The notes: generated from the sequence alone by a model not told the origin. A stretch of 64,000 bases of DNA from Duganella phyllosphaerae (GCF_001758785.1 NZ_LROM01000091.1:1-64000); one strand, 5' to 3'; numbered from the stretch's first letter, positions 9,565 to 18,579 are shown. Made by a program: numbers and translations.

Positions 9565-10761
9565 TTAACTTCTGAACAGCACCTGCTCGCGGTTGAACCA
9601 CCAGCGGCACAGGGCCAGCAGCAGCCCGGCAGTAATGGTGGACGACAGCATGATGGCCGACAACATGCGATATTCCATGGTGCCCTTGACCAGCTCCTTC
9701 ATGGCCAGCGCCACGTTGGTCAGCGGCACCATGGCCCAGCCCCAGTTCATTTCCACGCCGGGCAGCAGCGCCACCATGGTGGGCAGGATGATGACGATGA
9801 TCAGCGGCGAAATCATGCCGGCCGCCTCCTTGTAGCTCTTGGCGTAGATCGAAATGGCCAGCAGGATCGAGGCGAAGATGGCTGCCGTGGGCACCAGCAT
9901 CAGCGCCAGCAGCGCCAGGTCGAGCAGGTTGATCGAGCGCACCACCTGGGCCAGGTCACCGCTGAACAGGTGGCCGCCAAAGGCCAGCACCGCGCCCAGG
10001 CTGGCGATCATCAAGAGCGCCGAGGTCAGTCCCACGGTAAACAGCATCAGGAACTTGGCCAGCACGATGGCCGTGCGCGACACTGGCGCAAGCAGCAATG
10101 TTTCCAGCGTGCCCCGTTCCTTCTCGCCGGCGCCGGTGTCGATCGCCGGGTACATCGCCGCCAGCAGGCACACCATCAGCAGCAGGTACGGCACCATGCC
10201 GCCCACCACCGCGCCCATTTGCTCGCGCTTGTTGGCGGTGGAGCGGTCGAGCAGGGCGACCGGATCGAGCACGTAGCGCTGCTGCGGCGCCGAGAGCCCC
10301 ATGTCGGCCAGCGCCTGCTGGCGCAAGGCGTTGTTTTCCAGTGCCAGTACCGCCATCACGCGCTTGCGCGTGACGTCCACGGTGGCGGCACTGTTGTAAT
10401 GAAGTTCGATCAGGGTTTGCTCGCGGCGCGCCAGCGTATCCTGCGCCGCTGGCGGTATCACCAGCGCGAACTTGATGCGGTCGTCCGCGATGGCGGCGCG
10501 GATGTCGGCCGGATTGGCCAGCGCCACGCGCTTGAAGCTCGGCTCGGCGGCGAAGCGCTGCGCCAGCGCCGGCGCGTGCTCCTGGCCGAACAGCGCGTAC
10601 GCCATCTCGGCCTCGCGCGCCTGTTTGAACATCGACGACGACAGCATGCCGAAGGCGGCAAAGATCAGCGGCATGGCAAACACCGGGATGACGATGGTAA
10701 AAATAAAAGTTTTGCGGTCGCGGATCAGCTCCAGCAGTTCTTTCAGGTAGATGGTCCACAT
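9565..10761 (-). CDS. natB: ABC transporter permease, NatB-like
   Basis: A 398-residue ABC-2 permease starting MWTIYLKELLELIRDRKT, typical of NatB sodium-exporter permeases. A first membrane helix (IFTIVIPVFAMPLIFAAFG) is followed by a large extracytoplasmic region and then about five helices after GAGEKERGTLETLLLAPV, the conserved coupling region of the family. The ATG at 10761 lies two bases after the stop of the natA-like ATPase gene. Na+ export is inferred from family resemblance; other small substrates are possible. A short GC-rich hairpin (9540-9554) follows without a strong T run. Confidence 0.88.
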   Translation of the reverse strand: MWTIYLKELLELIRDRKTFIFTIVIPVFAMPLIFAAFGMLSSSMFKQAREAEMAYALFGQEHAPALAQRFAAEPSFKRVALANPADIRAAIADDRIKFALVIPPAAQDTLARREQTLIELHYNSAATVDVTRKRVMAVLALENNALRQQALADMGLSAPQQRYVLDPVALLDRSTANKREQMGAVVGGMVPYLLLMVCLLAAMYPAIDTGAGEKERGTLETLLLAPVSRTAIVLAKFLMLFTVGLTSALLMIASLGAVLAFGGHLFSGDLAQVVRSINLLDLALLALMLVPTAAIFASILLAISIYAKSYKEAAGMISPLIIVIILPTMVALLPGVEMNWGWAMVPLTNVALAMKELVKGTMEYRMLSAIMLSSTITAGLLLALCRWWFNREQVLFRS

Positions 10762-10763
10762 AG

Positions 10764-11549
10764 TTAAGCTCCGCGATGAATGACGCCCACGAAGGCGTCG
10801 TACAGGTCGGCGCTGCCGCCCAGGTGGCGCAACTGGTCCACGGTGCCGTGGAAGGCGGTGGCGCCGTGGTTGACGATGCACACGCGGTCGCACACTTTTT
10901 CCACCTCGTGCAGGTGGTGGGTGGAAAAGATCAGCGGCACCCTCAGCGCCTTGTAGCTGGCGATAAAGTCGAGCAGGATCTTGGCCGACATCACGTCGAG
11001 GCCCGTGGTGGGTTCGTCGAGGATGACGATTTGCGGCTCGTGCACCACGGTGCGGGCAATCGCGCATTTCTGCTTCATACCGGTGGAGAGCTGGTCGGCG
11101 CGCTTGTTGCCGTACTCGTTCATGCCCAGCAGCGCGAACAATTCGTCGCAGCGGCGTTTCAGGTGGTCGGGCCGCATGCCGTGCAGCTTGCCGAAGTATT
11201 CGACATTTTCGCGCGCGGTCAGGCGGCCGTACAGGCCGGTGCTGCCGGACAGGAAGCCGATGCGCTGGCGCGCCACCAGCGGGTCGCGCAGCAGATCGAC
11301 GCCATGGGCGTGGATGCTGCCGGCGTCGGGTGTCAAGGCGGTGGACAGCAGGCGCAAGGTGGTGGTCTTGCCGGCGCCGTTGGGACCGAGCAGGCCCAGC
11401 ACTTCGCCGGGCGCACAGCTGAAACTGACATCGCGCACCGCGTGGAACCAGCCGTCCTGTTCGCGCACGTCGCGCGCTGTGGTGTCGCTGGTGGATGCAG
11501 CGCGCTTGGGCAAGCGGAAACGCTTCGCCAGGCCTTTCACCTCGATCAT
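10764..11549 (-). CDS. natA: ABC transporter ATP-binding protein, NatA-like
   Basis: A 261-residue ATPase with Walker [11 protein letters not shown], signature LSTGMKQK, Walker [13 protein letters not shown] and [14 protein letters not shown], a NatA-like pattern. The ATG at 11549 has an AAAGGA ribosome-binding site 7 nt upstream; a TTG one codon earlier is less likely. It is translationally close to the natB-like permease. Together they form a second exporter next to the peptidase-fused one on the same strand. Confidence 0.92.
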   Translation of the reverse strand: MIEVKGLAKRFRLPKRAASTSDTTARDVREQDGWFHAVRDVSFSCAPGEVLGLLGPNGAGKTTTLRLLSTALTPDAGSIHAHGVDLLRDPLVARQRIGFLSGSTGLYGRLTARENVEYFGKLHGMRPDHLKRRCDELFALLGMNEYGNKRADQLSTGMKQKCAIARTVVHEPQIVILDEPTTGLDVMSAKILLDFIASYKALRVPLIFSTHHLHEVEKVCDRVCIVNHGATAFHGTVDQLRHLGGSADLYDAFVGVIHRGA

Positions 11550-11660
11550 CAACTTGTCCTTTTTTTAAAATGTTCTCAAGAGTAACATGCGTGACATGCA
11601 AAAAACCTCGGAATTAGCCACACCTTGTTGGCTGCGAGGCCACAAATCGAATCCGACGCT

Positions 11661-11669
11661 TGCTATAGT
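11661..11669 (+). promoter_or_regulatory. Extended -10 promoter
   Basis: TGCTATAGT is an extended -10 (TGnTATAGT) 21 bp before the ATG at 11691, with no good -35. It reads away from the divergent natA-like gene. Confidence 0.5.
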
Positions 11670-11690
11670 GATTGCAAAAGCGAGGCGCTC

Positions 11691-12128
11691 ATGTTGACTC
11701 CCGAAATAAAAGACAAAATGTTGGCGGTAATGCAGGCCGGCGTGGACCGCAGCGAAGCGACGGGCTTTTTCCGTACCGCGCTGGGATTGTTCTACCTGTC
11801 GAGCCTGATGACCAAGGACACCCTGGATTTCAAGCAGATCGACCGCGACTACAACCGCTTTATTTACCACGCGCTCGGCAAGGGCCACACCATCACCAGC
11901 ATCCTGCAATACATGAGCGGGGCCAAGGTGGTGCCGGTGGTGGAATCGAAACGCTTTCTCAAGTCATTCGGCCAGCTGTGCACCGAGGTGCCGGTCGAGA
12001 GCATTCCGTTTTTGCTGGGACTGAACCTGGGCGTGGCCAAGGACATCTCGAAAATCGACGTGCGCGGCCCGGTGGCCGACTACATCGAGCGCCAGCGGCA
12101 ACTGCGCGAAGAAGAGGATTTAAATTGA
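11691..12128 (+). CDS. Conserved-looking hypothetical protein
   Basis: A 145-residue soluble, probably helical protein (MLTPEIKDKMLAVMQAGVDRSEA...) that I cannot assign. It has no signal peptide, membrane helix or known motif. The ATG at 11691 follows GAGG at 5-6 nt; upstream codons of the open frame are unlikely because a promoter overlaps them. Base composition is like the core genome, unlike the following gene. It could be a regulator or scaffold, but nothing in the sequence proves this. Confidence 0.65.
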   Translation: MLTPEIKDKMLAVMQAGVDRSEATGFFRTALGLFYLSSLMTKDTLDFKQIDRDYNRFIYHALGKGHTITSILQYMSGAKVVPVVESKRFLKSFGQLCTEVPVESIPFLLGLNLGVAKDISKIDVRGPVADYIERQRQLREEEDLN

Positions 12129-12152
12129 CTTTTGTCAACTATTTGTTAATAT
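12125..12152 (+). promoter_or_regulatory. Strong promoter of the putative nuclease gene
   Basis: TTGACT (12125-12130) and TAATAT (12147-12152) are separated by 16 bp, one of the best sigma70 matches in the window. The -35 overlaps the stop codon of the preceding gene. The predicted start is near 12159, about 20 nt before the ATG at 12180. Confidence 0.7.
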
Positions 12153-12179
12153 AGGAAATCGAAATCACCAAGACTTAGA

Positions 12180-13349
12180 ATGACGCTAATAGTAAAACTC
12201 GACTATTATGACAATAGTCAAAAGAAATTGTTATTGAATTCCCAGCCATATGTGGATGCAGGCACGTCTTCTAAGGTTGCAGCTTATCAAGCTGTTCAAC
12301 GGATCAGGATGGCAGACTTTTACTCCTACTTTCTCATACACCGACAAGACCTCCCAGATTTTCAGACATATTCAGACCGATTACAGCGTAAAGTTGCCGC
12401 AATAGAGTGGCTTAGAGGCGCTGTTTCGACGACGAGTGGCAATGTCAGACTGGTAAAGGCTGGATACTCTGACCGACGTCTGTCAGAGACAATCGGTGAG
12501 GCTATAGGCTTGAGTGTCGTGAGTAGGTTGCATGATCTGACCGATGCCGATTGGACAAAGCTTGATGAGCTTTCAGGGGAAGATAAGGCAGATAGTTTTG
12601 ATTTTGAAGTGGCAAGCGATGGTGTTCGAATTATTCAAGTTGAAGCAAAAGGATCATTTGTAGTTGATTCTAATAAAAAGCCTTCAAAAGTCAGTAATCT
12701 GAAAAAAAATATAGTTGATAAGAAAATTAGCATCAGTGCTATTGTAAATTACCCATACCCAGCATCAGTTCGGTACGGGACCATAGCAGCAGTTGATGCT
12801 GTTAATGGTGCCAAATGCTGGATTTTGGATCCTGATGCGGTTAATCTTGATATAAGTCCCCAAACCTTGCGTATTGCCAAAAGACTTGGTTTTATAGCGA
12901 AATTAATTTCACTTATTGCTCCAAACGCCACTTTGCCAAAAGTTATTTATTCTCGCATTGGAGAGATTTTGGAGCGGGGTTCATCTTCTTTCGACGGGAA
13001 AATACTAGAGCAAAAAAATGGATATCACTTCTCTACTTCGAATTATGTTGAGCGCTATCTTTCAAATAAAAAGATTTATTTGAAAGATATAGATGTCATT
13101 GGGAAGGTATACTCTTCATCTGAGGGAATTTATTCTTTCATTGGGATGCGAGGCGACTTGGCACGGAGGGCTATATCGCAGAATTTCGACGATATTTTAT
13201 CAATGAATTTTTCTAATTATGAAAATTCCATGTCTCATGAATTTCAGTTTGAGGAAAAAATATCTGGCTCTGTCGCGGGCGCTACCAAAAAGATAAATTT
13301 AAATTTTTCTGTAAGTTCTGGTGGGTTTGCATTCGGAACAAGCGAGTAA
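12180..13349 (+). CDS. Putative PD-(D/E)XK nuclease-like protein of foreign origin
   Basis: A 389-residue protein with no family I can name. The central part reads like a PD-(D/E)XK core: a helix with Glu (SETIGEAIG, E103/E107), then D141 in FDFEV, then IIQVEAKGS with E155 and K157 forming the E-x-K pair. This pattern is typical of restriction-like nucleases; activity is inferred. The C-terminal half has no recognised motif and ends SSGGFAFGTSE. The gene is strikingly AT-rich (14 of 60 bases G+C at 12661-12720, 15 of 60 at 13201-13260, against 46 of 60 in coq7 at 13441-13500), which points to horizontal transfer. No methylase or other partner lies beside it. There is no clear Shine-Dalgarno sequence. 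Confidence 0.7.
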   Translation: MTLIVKLDYYDNSQKKLLLNSQPYVDAGTSSKVAAYQAVQRIRMADFYSYFLIHRQDLPDFQTYSDRLQRKVAAIEWLRGAVSTTSGNVRLVKAGYSDRRLSETIGEAIGLSVVSRLHDLTDADWTKLDELSGEDKADSFDFEVASDGVRIIQVEAKGSFVVDSNKKPSKVSNLKKNIVDKKISISAIVNYPYPASVRYGTIAAVDAVNGAKCWILDPDAVNLDISPQTLRIAKRLGFIAKLISLIAPNATLPKVIYSRIGEILERGSSSFDGKILEQKNGYHFSTSNYVERYLSNKKIYLKDIDVIGKVYSSSEGIYSFIGMRGDLARRAISQNFDDILSMNFSNYENSMSHEFQFEEKISGSVAGATKKINLNFSVSSGGFAFGTSE

Positions 13350-13389
13350 GCCTTCTGCTGTATAACACCTATTTTGCAAAGGTTGCACT

Positions 13390-14031
13390 ATGACTAACTG
13401 TTTCCACACCCCCCTCGACAGATTGATTACCGGCGCCGACAAGGCCCTGCGCGTGATTGCCGGCGTGGCCACGGCGTCGCGCCCGACCCCGGGCCAGTTC
13501 GCGCCCGACGCCGACCTCAGCGAGCAGGAACGCCGCCATGCGGCCGGCCTGATGCGCGTCAACCACGTGGGCGAAGTGTGCGCGCAGGCGCTCTACAATT
13601 CGCAGGCGCGGTTTGCCCGCACCGCGCAGATTCGCCAGCAATTCGAACATTCGAGCCGCGAAGAAGAAGACCACCTGGCCTGGACCGCGCAGCGCCTGGG
13701 CGAACTCGGCTCGCACACCAGCGTGCTCAATCCGCTGTTCTACGCCGGTTCGTACGCGCTGGGCACGGTGGCGGCCTTGCTGGGCGATGCGAAAAGCCTG
13801 GGATTCGTGGTGGAAACCGAGCGCCAGGTGGAAGCCCACCTGCAAAGCCACCTGGAAAAACTGCCGCCGCAAGACGTCAAGTCGCGCGCCATCGTAGACC
13901 AGATGCGGCTCGACGAAATCGCGCACGGCGCGGCAGCGCAGGCGCTGGGCGCGGCAGAGATGCCGGCGCCGGTGAAAGCGGTGATGACCGTGATGGGTAG
14001 CGTCATGACCAATACCGCGTATTACGTCTGA
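13390..14031 (+). CDS. coq7: Demethoxyubiquinone hydroxylase (2-polyprenyl-3-methyl-6-methoxy-1,4-benzoquinone monooxygenase)
   Basis: A 213-residue di-iron monooxygenase that carries out the penultimate hydroxylation in ubiquinone synthesis. Carboxylate and His ligands are visible in MRVNHVGEVCAQALY, EEEDHL, ETERQVEAHL and RLDEIAHG, the Coq7 pattern. The length matches the family. It is probably a peripheral inner-membrane protein. Its GC content returns sharply to the core level after the AT-rich gene upstream, so that gene sits directly in front of an essential housekeeping gene. A TATAAC about 24 bp before the ATG may be its own -10. Confidence 0.95.
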   Translation: MTNCFHTPLDRLITGADKALRVIAGVATASRPTPGQFAPDADLSEQERRHAAGLMRVNHVGEVCAQALYNSQARFARTAQIRQQFEHSSREEEDHLAWTAQRLGELGSHTSVLNPLFYAGSYALGTVAALLGDAKSLGFVVETERQVEAHLQSHLEKLPPQDVKSRAIVDQMRLDEIAHGAAAQALGAAEMPAPVKAVMTVMGSVMTNTAYYV

Positions 14032-14101
14032 AGCCTGAAGGCCGCTGCAAACCGCCCAGGGCAAGCCGCTGCAACGAAGCCATGGGTGGTTTACAGTGGC
14101 C

Positions 14102-14524
14102 TTATACCTCGACGATTTCGAACGAGTGGGTGATCTCGGCAGTCTTGCCGATCATGATGGACGCCGAGCAGTACTTGTCATGCGATAGCGCGATCGCCCG
14201 TTCCACCGCCTCCGGCTTCAGGCCCTTGCCAGTCACCGTGAAGTGGAAATTGATCTTGGTGAACACCTTCGGATCGGTCTCGGCACGGTCAGCCTTGAGC
14301 GTGCATTCGCAACCACGGATGTCGGCGCGGCCTTTTTTCAGGATCAGCACCACGTCATAAGCGGTGCAGCCACCGGTACCGAGCAATACCATTTCCATCG
14401 GCCGTGGCGCCAGGTTGTTGCCGCCGCCCTCGGGTGCGCCGTCCATGATGACCAGGTGGCCAGAACCGGTCTGGGCCAGGAAACTCATGCCCGACGGGCC
14501 ATTCCAGCTGACTTTGCATTCCAT
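14102..14524 (-). CDS. OsmC family protein
   Basis: A 140-residue OsmC/Ohr-superfamily protein (MECKVSWNGPSGMSFLAQTGSGH...). The two family cysteines lie in GTGGCTAYDV and DKYCSASIM, as expected for thiol-dependent peroxide reduction; the profile is closest to the YhfA-like branch, whose substrate is less clear. The ATG at 14524 has GGAG 6 nt upstream, which decides against the longer frame. It is convergent with coq7 and divergent from rplM. Confidence 0.9.
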   Translation of the reverse strand: MECKVSWNGPSGMSFLAQTGSGHLVIMDGAPEGGGNNLAPRPMEMVLLGTGGCTAYDVVLILKKGRADIRGCECTLKADRAETDPKVFTKINFHFTVTGKGLKPEAVERAIALSHDKYCSASIMIGKTAEITHSFEIVEV

Positions 14525-14604
14525 CGCATTCTCCAAGTGTGTTTTCCATATTGTAATGGGCTGCGCAACGCCTGTGTTTTCAGGGCTTGAAGGCCACATG
14601 GTGC

Positions 14605-14634
14605 TTGACGCGGCCGGTCATCGCCGCTTATACT
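14605..14634 (+). promoter_or_regulatory. Promoter of rplM-rpsI
   Basis: TTGACG (14605-14610) and TATACT (14629-14634) with 18-bp spacing, as expected for a highly expressed ribosomal-protein operon. The predicted start is near 14641. Confidence 0.75.
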
Positions 14635-14640
14635 AGCCGG

Positions 14641-14737
14641 CTTTCCGTTCGCTCAGGAAAGACAATAAGAAGGCCGAGTCCGCTGAAACCATGGCGGAAC
14701 CACCATTTGAGCGTGTTTTAATATTTAGGAAGTCAAC
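14641..14737 (+). promoter_or_regulatory. rplM mRNA leader, possible L13 autoregulatory site
   Basis: A leader of about 97 nt precedes rplM. It can form CTTTCC...GGAAAG (14641-14661) and TCCGC...GCGGA (about 14681-14700) hairpins before the AGGAAG ribosome-binding site. In Escherichia coli L13 represses its own operon at the mRNA leader. Whether this leader binds L13 is inference. Confidence 0.35.
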
Positions 14738-15166
14738 ATGAAAACTTTTTCCGCTAAGGGCCACGAAGTCCAGCGCGATTGGTTCGTGATTGACGCGACG
14801 GACAAAGTCCTCGGACGTGTTGCCAGCGAAGTGGCACTCCGACTGCGCGGCAAACACAAGCCAGAATTTACTCCTCACGTCGATACCGGCGATTACATCG
14901 TCATCATCAACGCAGGCAAACTGCGCGTGACCGGCACCAAGGCAACCGAGAAGACGTACTACCGTCACTCCGGTTACCCAGGTGGCATCTACGAGACCAA
15001 CTTCCTGAAAATGCAACAGCGTTTCCCAGGCCGTGCTCTGGAAAAAGCCGTCAAAGGCATGCTGCCAAAAGGCCCACTGGGCTACGCCATGATCAAGAAG
15101 CTGAAAGTGTACGCCGAAGGTTCGCACCCGCACGCTGCCCAGCAACCTAAAGCACTCGAAATCTAA
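14738..15166 (+). CDS. rplM: 50S ribosomal protein L13
   Basis: A 142-residue full-length L13 ([20 protein letters not shown], then [18 protein letters not shown] and the conserved YRHSGYPGG). It is one of the early-assembling 23S rRNA-binding proteins of the large subunit. First gene of the two-gene rplM-rpsI operon, 9 bp ahead of rpsI. The start has AGGAAG a few bases upstream. Confidence 0.98.
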   Translation: MKTFSAKGHEVQRDWFVIDATDKVLGRVASEVALRLRGKHKPEFTPHVDTGDYIVIINAGKLRVTGTKATEKTYYRHSGYPGGIYETNFLKMQQRFPGRALEKAVKGMLPKGPLGYAMIKKLKVYAEGSHPHAAQQPKALEI

Positions 15167-15175
15167 GGAACTGAC

Positions 15176-15568
15176 ATGATCGGTAACTACAATTACGGCA
15201 CCGGCCGTCGCAAGAGTGCAGTAGCTCGTGTGTTCATCAAAGTTGGCACTGGCCAAATCATCGTTAACGGCAAGCCAGCTGCTGAGTACTTCTCGCGCGA
15301 AACCGGCCTGATGGTTATTCGTCAACCACTGGAACTGACCGGCAACGTCGAGCGTTTTGACATCAAAGTCAACGTGCACGGCGGCGGCGAGTCCGGCCAG
15401 GCAGGTGCTGTGCGTCACGGCATCACCCGCGCCCTGATCGACTACGATGCAGCGCTGAAACCGGATCTGGCCAAAGCCGGCTTCGTGACCCGCGATGCAC
15501 GTGAAGTTGAACGTAAAAAAGTTGGTCTGCGCAAAGCACGTCGCGCAAAGCAATTCTCGAAGCGTTAA
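15176..15568 (+). CDS. rpsI: 30S ribosomal protein S9
   Basis: A 130-residue S9 ([20 protein letters not shown]) with the conserved basic C-terminus [11 protein letters not shown], whose last residues reach the P-site tRNA in the ribosome. It is co-transcribed with rplM and followed by a strong terminator. Confidence 0.98.
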   Translation: MIGNYNYGTGRRKSAVARVFIKVGTGQIIVNGKPAAEYFSRETGLMVIRQPLELTGNVERFDIKVNVHGGGESGQAGAVRHGITRALIDYDAALKPDLAKAGFVTRDAREVERKKVGLRKARRAKQFSKR

Positions 15569-15607
15569 TTTTCGCTTCCGGCATGCGGGCTTGCCTGCAT
15601 GCTGTAC

Positions 15608-15642
15608 AAAAAGCCGCCGGCCTTGTGTCGGGCGGCTTTTTT
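15608..15642 (+). terminator. Terminator of rplM-rpsI
   Basis: AAAAAGCCGCC (15608-15618) pairs with GGCGGCTTTTTT (15631-15642), with the T run forming the 3' arm. Confidence 0.92.
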
Positions 15643-15743
15643 GCTATCTGGCAGGCGTAATACGCCTGTCGTACATGCCTGATAAAATGGCACTCGAATA
15701 TTTCTTCACGCATCTTCACGCATCATTACTCAAGGATTAGAAC

Positions 15744-16781
15744 ATGATCAAAGTTGGCATCGTCGGCGGCACCGGATACACCGGCGTGGAATTGCTGCGA
15801 CTGTTGGCAGTCCACCCTGACGTGCAGTTGACGGCCATTACGTCGCGCAAGGAAGATGGTTTGCCGGTTGCCGATATGTTCCCTTCGCTGCGCGGCAGCG
15901 TCGATATCGCCTTCTCGTCGCCGGACAAGGCCGACCTGACCCAGTGCGACGTGGTGTTTTTCGCCACCCCGCACGGCGTGGCCATGGCCCAGGCGCCGGC
16001 GCTGCTCGCTGCCGGCGTCAAGGTGATCGACTTGGCGGCCGACTTCCGGATCAAGGACAAGGCCGTCTTCGAGAAGTGGTACAAGATCGAGCACACCTGC
16101 CCGGAACTGCTCGACGAAGCCGCCTACGGCCTGGCCGAACTGAACCGCGAAGCGATTCAGGGCGCGCGCCTGGTCGCCAACCCCGGCTGCTACCCGACCA
16201 CCATGCAACTGGGCTACTACCCGCTGCTCAAGGCCGGCCTGATCGACGCTGGCGGCCTGATCGCCGACTGCAAGTCGGGCGTGTCCGGCGCCGGCCGCAA
16301 GGCCGAAATCGGCACCCTGTTCTCTGAGTCGAGCGACAACTTCAAGGCCTACGGCGTGGCCGGCCACCGCCACACGCCGGAAACCTCGGCCCAGCTGCAA
16401 AAGTTCACTGAAGACAAGGTCAGCCTGGTCTTCACGCCGCACCTGGTGCCGATGATCCGTGGCATGCACTCCACGCTGTACGGTCGCCTCACCAGAGATG
16501 TCACCAACGAGGAACTGCAAGCATTGTTCGAAGAGCAGTACAAGGACAGCCCGTTCGTCGACGTGATGCCATTCGGCTCGCACCCGGAAACCCGTTCCAC
16601 CCGTGGCTCGAACATGCTGCGCCTGGCGCTGCATCGCCCGGACAACGGCAACACGGTGATCGTGCTGGTGGTGCAGGACAACCTGGTCAAGGGCGCATCG
16701 GGCCAGGCCGTGCAGTGCATGAACCTGATGTTTGGCTTTGAAGAAACGACCGGCCTGAAACAAATCGCGCTGTTGCCTTGA
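15744..16781 (+). CDS. argC: N-acetyl-gamma-glutamyl-phosphate reductase
   Basis: A 345-residue ArgC catalysing the NADPH-dependent third step of arginine synthesis. The N-terminal nucleotide-binding motif [18 protein letters not shown] and the catalytic Cys in NPGCYPT (about residue 149) are present; the conserved [10 protein letters not shown] follows. Length is normal. It stands as a single gene after the rpsI terminator with no other arg gene nearby. Confidence 0.97.
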   Translation: MIKVGIVGGTGYTGVELLRLLAVHPDVQLTAITSRKEDGLPVADMFPSLRGSVDIAFSSPDKADLTQCDVVFFATPHGVAMAQAPALLAAGVKVIDLAADFRIKDKAVFEKWYKIEHTCPELLDEAAYGLAELNREAIQGARLVANPGCYPTTMQLGYYPLLKAGLIDAGGLIADCKSGVSGAGRKAEIGTLFSESSDNFKAYGVAGHRHTPETSAQLQKFTEDKVSLVFTPHLVPMIRGMHSTLYGRLTRDVTNEELQALFEEQYKDSPFVDVMPFGSHPETRSTRGSNMLRLALHRPDNGNTVIVLVVQDNLVKGASGQAVQCMNLMFGFEETTGLKQIALLP

Positions 16782-16839
16782 TATGTTGGGTTCCGTCACC
16801 AAATCTGAGGGTGTCGGAGCAGGAAACCCGGTAGGGGTC

Positions 16840-16845
16840 TATAAT
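16840..16845 (+). promoter_or_regulatory. Probable -10 of erpA
   Basis: A perfect TATAAT lies 32 bp before the erpA ATG in the short gap after argC. No convincing -35 is seen, so an activator may be involved. Confidence 0.45.
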
Positions 16846-16877
16846 GGCCGCTAATGTTTAACTCGTAGGAGTCCCAA

Positions 16878-17240
16878 ATGAATGCTGTTGCTGAAAGCCT
16901 GGACGTGATGCCAGCTCCTATCGTGTTTACCGATAGCGCTGCCGAAAAAGTCGCCCAACTGATCGAGGAAGAGGGCAATCCCGACCTGAAATTGCGCGTA
17001 TTCGTGCAGGGTGGCGGTTGCTCCGGCTTCCAGTACGGTTTCACGTTCGATGAAATCGTCAACGAAGACGACACCACCATGGTCAAGAACGGCGTCGAGC
17101 TGTTGATCGATTCGATGAGCTACCAGTACCTGGTCGGCGCGGAAATCGATTACAAGGACGACCTCGAAGGCGCCCAGTTCGTGATCAAGAACCCGTCGGC
17201 CACCTCGACCTGCGGTTGCGGTTCGTCGTTCTCGGTATAA
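16878..17240 (+). CDS. erpA: Iron-sulfur cluster insertion protein ErpA
   Basis: A 120-residue A-type Fe-S carrier that delivers clusters to apo-proteins. The three cluster cysteines are Cys48 (GGGCSGF) and Cys112/Cys114 ([11 protein letters not shown] at the C-terminus). The ATG at 16878 has TAGGAG upstream. No isc or suf genes adjoin it, and the strong terminator after it indicates a monocistronic unit. Confidence 0.95.
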   Translation: MNAVAESLDVMPAPIVFTDSAAEKVAQLIEEEGNPDLKLRVFVQGGGCSGFQYGFTFDEIVNEDDTTMVKNGVELLIDSMSYQYLVGAEIDYKDDLEGAQFVIKNPSATSTCGCGSSFSV

Positions 17241-17270
17241 AGCACGCGGCGCCTCGCGCCATGTAAAAAA

Positions 17271-17303
17271 AAGGCGGTACAACCTCGGTTGTGCCGCCTT
17301 TTT
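17271..17303. terminator. Bidirectional terminator between erpA and anmK
   Basis: AAGGCGGTACAAC (17271-17283) pairs with GTTGTGCCGCCTT (17288-17300) with one wobble pair. There are A and T runs on either side, so it can end both convergent transcripts. Confidence 0.9.
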
Positions 17304-17324
17304 TCATGCCTGAACCTAAAACCG

Positions 17325-18422
17325 TCAGCGCGGGTACAACGCCCCCAGCACCCGCTCTCCCAGTGCGCCCGTCACCGCTGGCAAATTCCCAGCCAGCCGC
17401 TCCGTGAACCGATACCCGAGCCAGGCAAACGCCAGCGCCTCCACCCGGTTCGGCGCCACGCCCAGCGCCTGGGTGGACGCCACGACCACCTGCTTGCCCA
17501 GCGCCGCGCCCAGTTCGCTCATCAGTACGCTGTTGTAGGCGCCGCCACCGCACACGTAGACGGCCTCGGCGCCTTCGCCGTGGGCGGCGATGGCCTGCGC
17601 CAGCGATAAGGCCGTAAAGCGCGTCAGCGTGCACTGCACGTCCTCGGGCGCGGCCTCGCGGTACACGGCCAGGCGCGCATCGAGCCAGTCGAGGTGGAAC
17701 AGGTCGCGGCCCGTGCTTTTCGGCGGCGGCAGCGCCAGGTACGGCGTGCGCATCAGCTCATCGAGCAGCTCCGGCAGCACCGCGCCGCTGGCGGCCCAGG
17801 CGCCGTCGGCGTCGTATTCCCTGTCCTGGTGGCGGCCGATCCAGGCATCCATCAACACGTTGCCGGGGCCGGTATCGAAACCGGTCACGGCGCCATCGCC
17901 GCCCAGCACGCTGATATTGGCAATGCCGCCGATATTGGCCACCACGCGGGTGCTGCCGGCTTTGCCGAACAGCGCCTGGTGAAACGCCGGCACCAGCGGT
18001 GCACCCTGGCCGCCAGCAGCCACGTCGCGGCTGCGGAAGTCCGCGATCACGTCGATGCCGCACAATTCCGCCAGCAGGGCAGGGTGGTTGACCTGGCGCG
18101 TAAAGCCCAGTTCGGGGCGGTGGCGGATGGTCTGGCCGTGCACGGCAACGGCTGCGATATCCTCGGCAGAGAGGTCTGCATCGACCAGCAGGGCTGCCAC
18201 GCAGTCGGCATAGTGCTGCGCCAGTTGGATGGCGGCAGCGGCCTCGCGTTCGATCTCGTTGTCGCCTGGCGCTTGCAGCGCCATCAGTTCGGCGCGCAGC
18301 GCGGGCGGAAAAGCGATATAGGCGGCGCCGCGCGTGGTGATGTCGTCGCCCGAAAAGTCGGCCAGCGCACCGTCAACACCGTCGAGGCTGGTGCCCGACA
18401 TCAAACCGATATACAGAGCCAT
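17325..18422 (-). CDS. anmK: Anhydro-N-acetylmuramic acid kinase
   Basis: A 365-residue kinase converting 1,6-anhydro-MurNAc to MurNAc-6-phosphate in cell-wall recycling. The start MALYIGLMSGTSLDGVD is the diagnostic ATP-binding motif, and GFDTGPGNVLMDAW and VCGGGAYN are conserved. The ATG at 18422 has AGGA 6-7 nt upstream; the longer frame is excluded. The upstream gene on the same strand is a peptidoglycan endopeptidase, so both act on the cell wall. Confidence 0.96.
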   Translation of the reverse strand: MALYIGLMSGTSLDGVDGALADFSGDDITTRGAAYIAFPPALRAELMALQAPGDNEIEREAAAAIQLAQHYADCVAALLVDADLSAEDIAAVAVHGQTIRHRPELGFTRQVNHPALLAELCGIDVIADFRSRDVAAGGQGAPLVPAFHQALFGKAGSTRVVANIGGIANISVLGGDGAVTGFDTGPGNVLMDAWIGRHQDREYDADGAWAASGAVLPELLDELMRTPYLALPPPKSTGRDLFHLDWLDARLAVYREAAPEDVQCTLTRFTALSLAQAIAAHGEGAEAVYVCGGGAYNSVLMSELGAALGKQVVVASTQALGVAPNRVEALAFAWLGYRFTERLAGNLPAVTGALGERVLGALYPR

Positions 18423-18521
18423 GTGGCGTCCTCGTCGTTGTTTTTTGGGAAAAATGTATTTTGCCTGACCTTGCGTGTGGTGTCGCACGGAAGCGAACGC
18501 TGTCGAAGCGCATGATAATAA

Positions 18522-18553
18522 AAAAAACAGGCCGATGCGGCGGCCTGTTTTTA
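18522..18553 (-). terminator. Terminator of the M23 endopeptidase gene
   Basis: On the minus strand AAAACAGGCCG and CGGCCTGTTTT (plus coordinates 18524-18534 and 18541-18551) form a stem followed by a T run. It separates the endopeptidase gene from anmK. Confidence 0.88.
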
Positions 18554-18579
18554 GAGTGGAGATTTGAAGCGGGAAGTTG

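Noticed and set aside
12180..13349. Putative nuclease considered as a type II restriction-modification system
   Set aside because: No methyltransferase gene lies on either side, so a classical restriction-modification pair is not supported.
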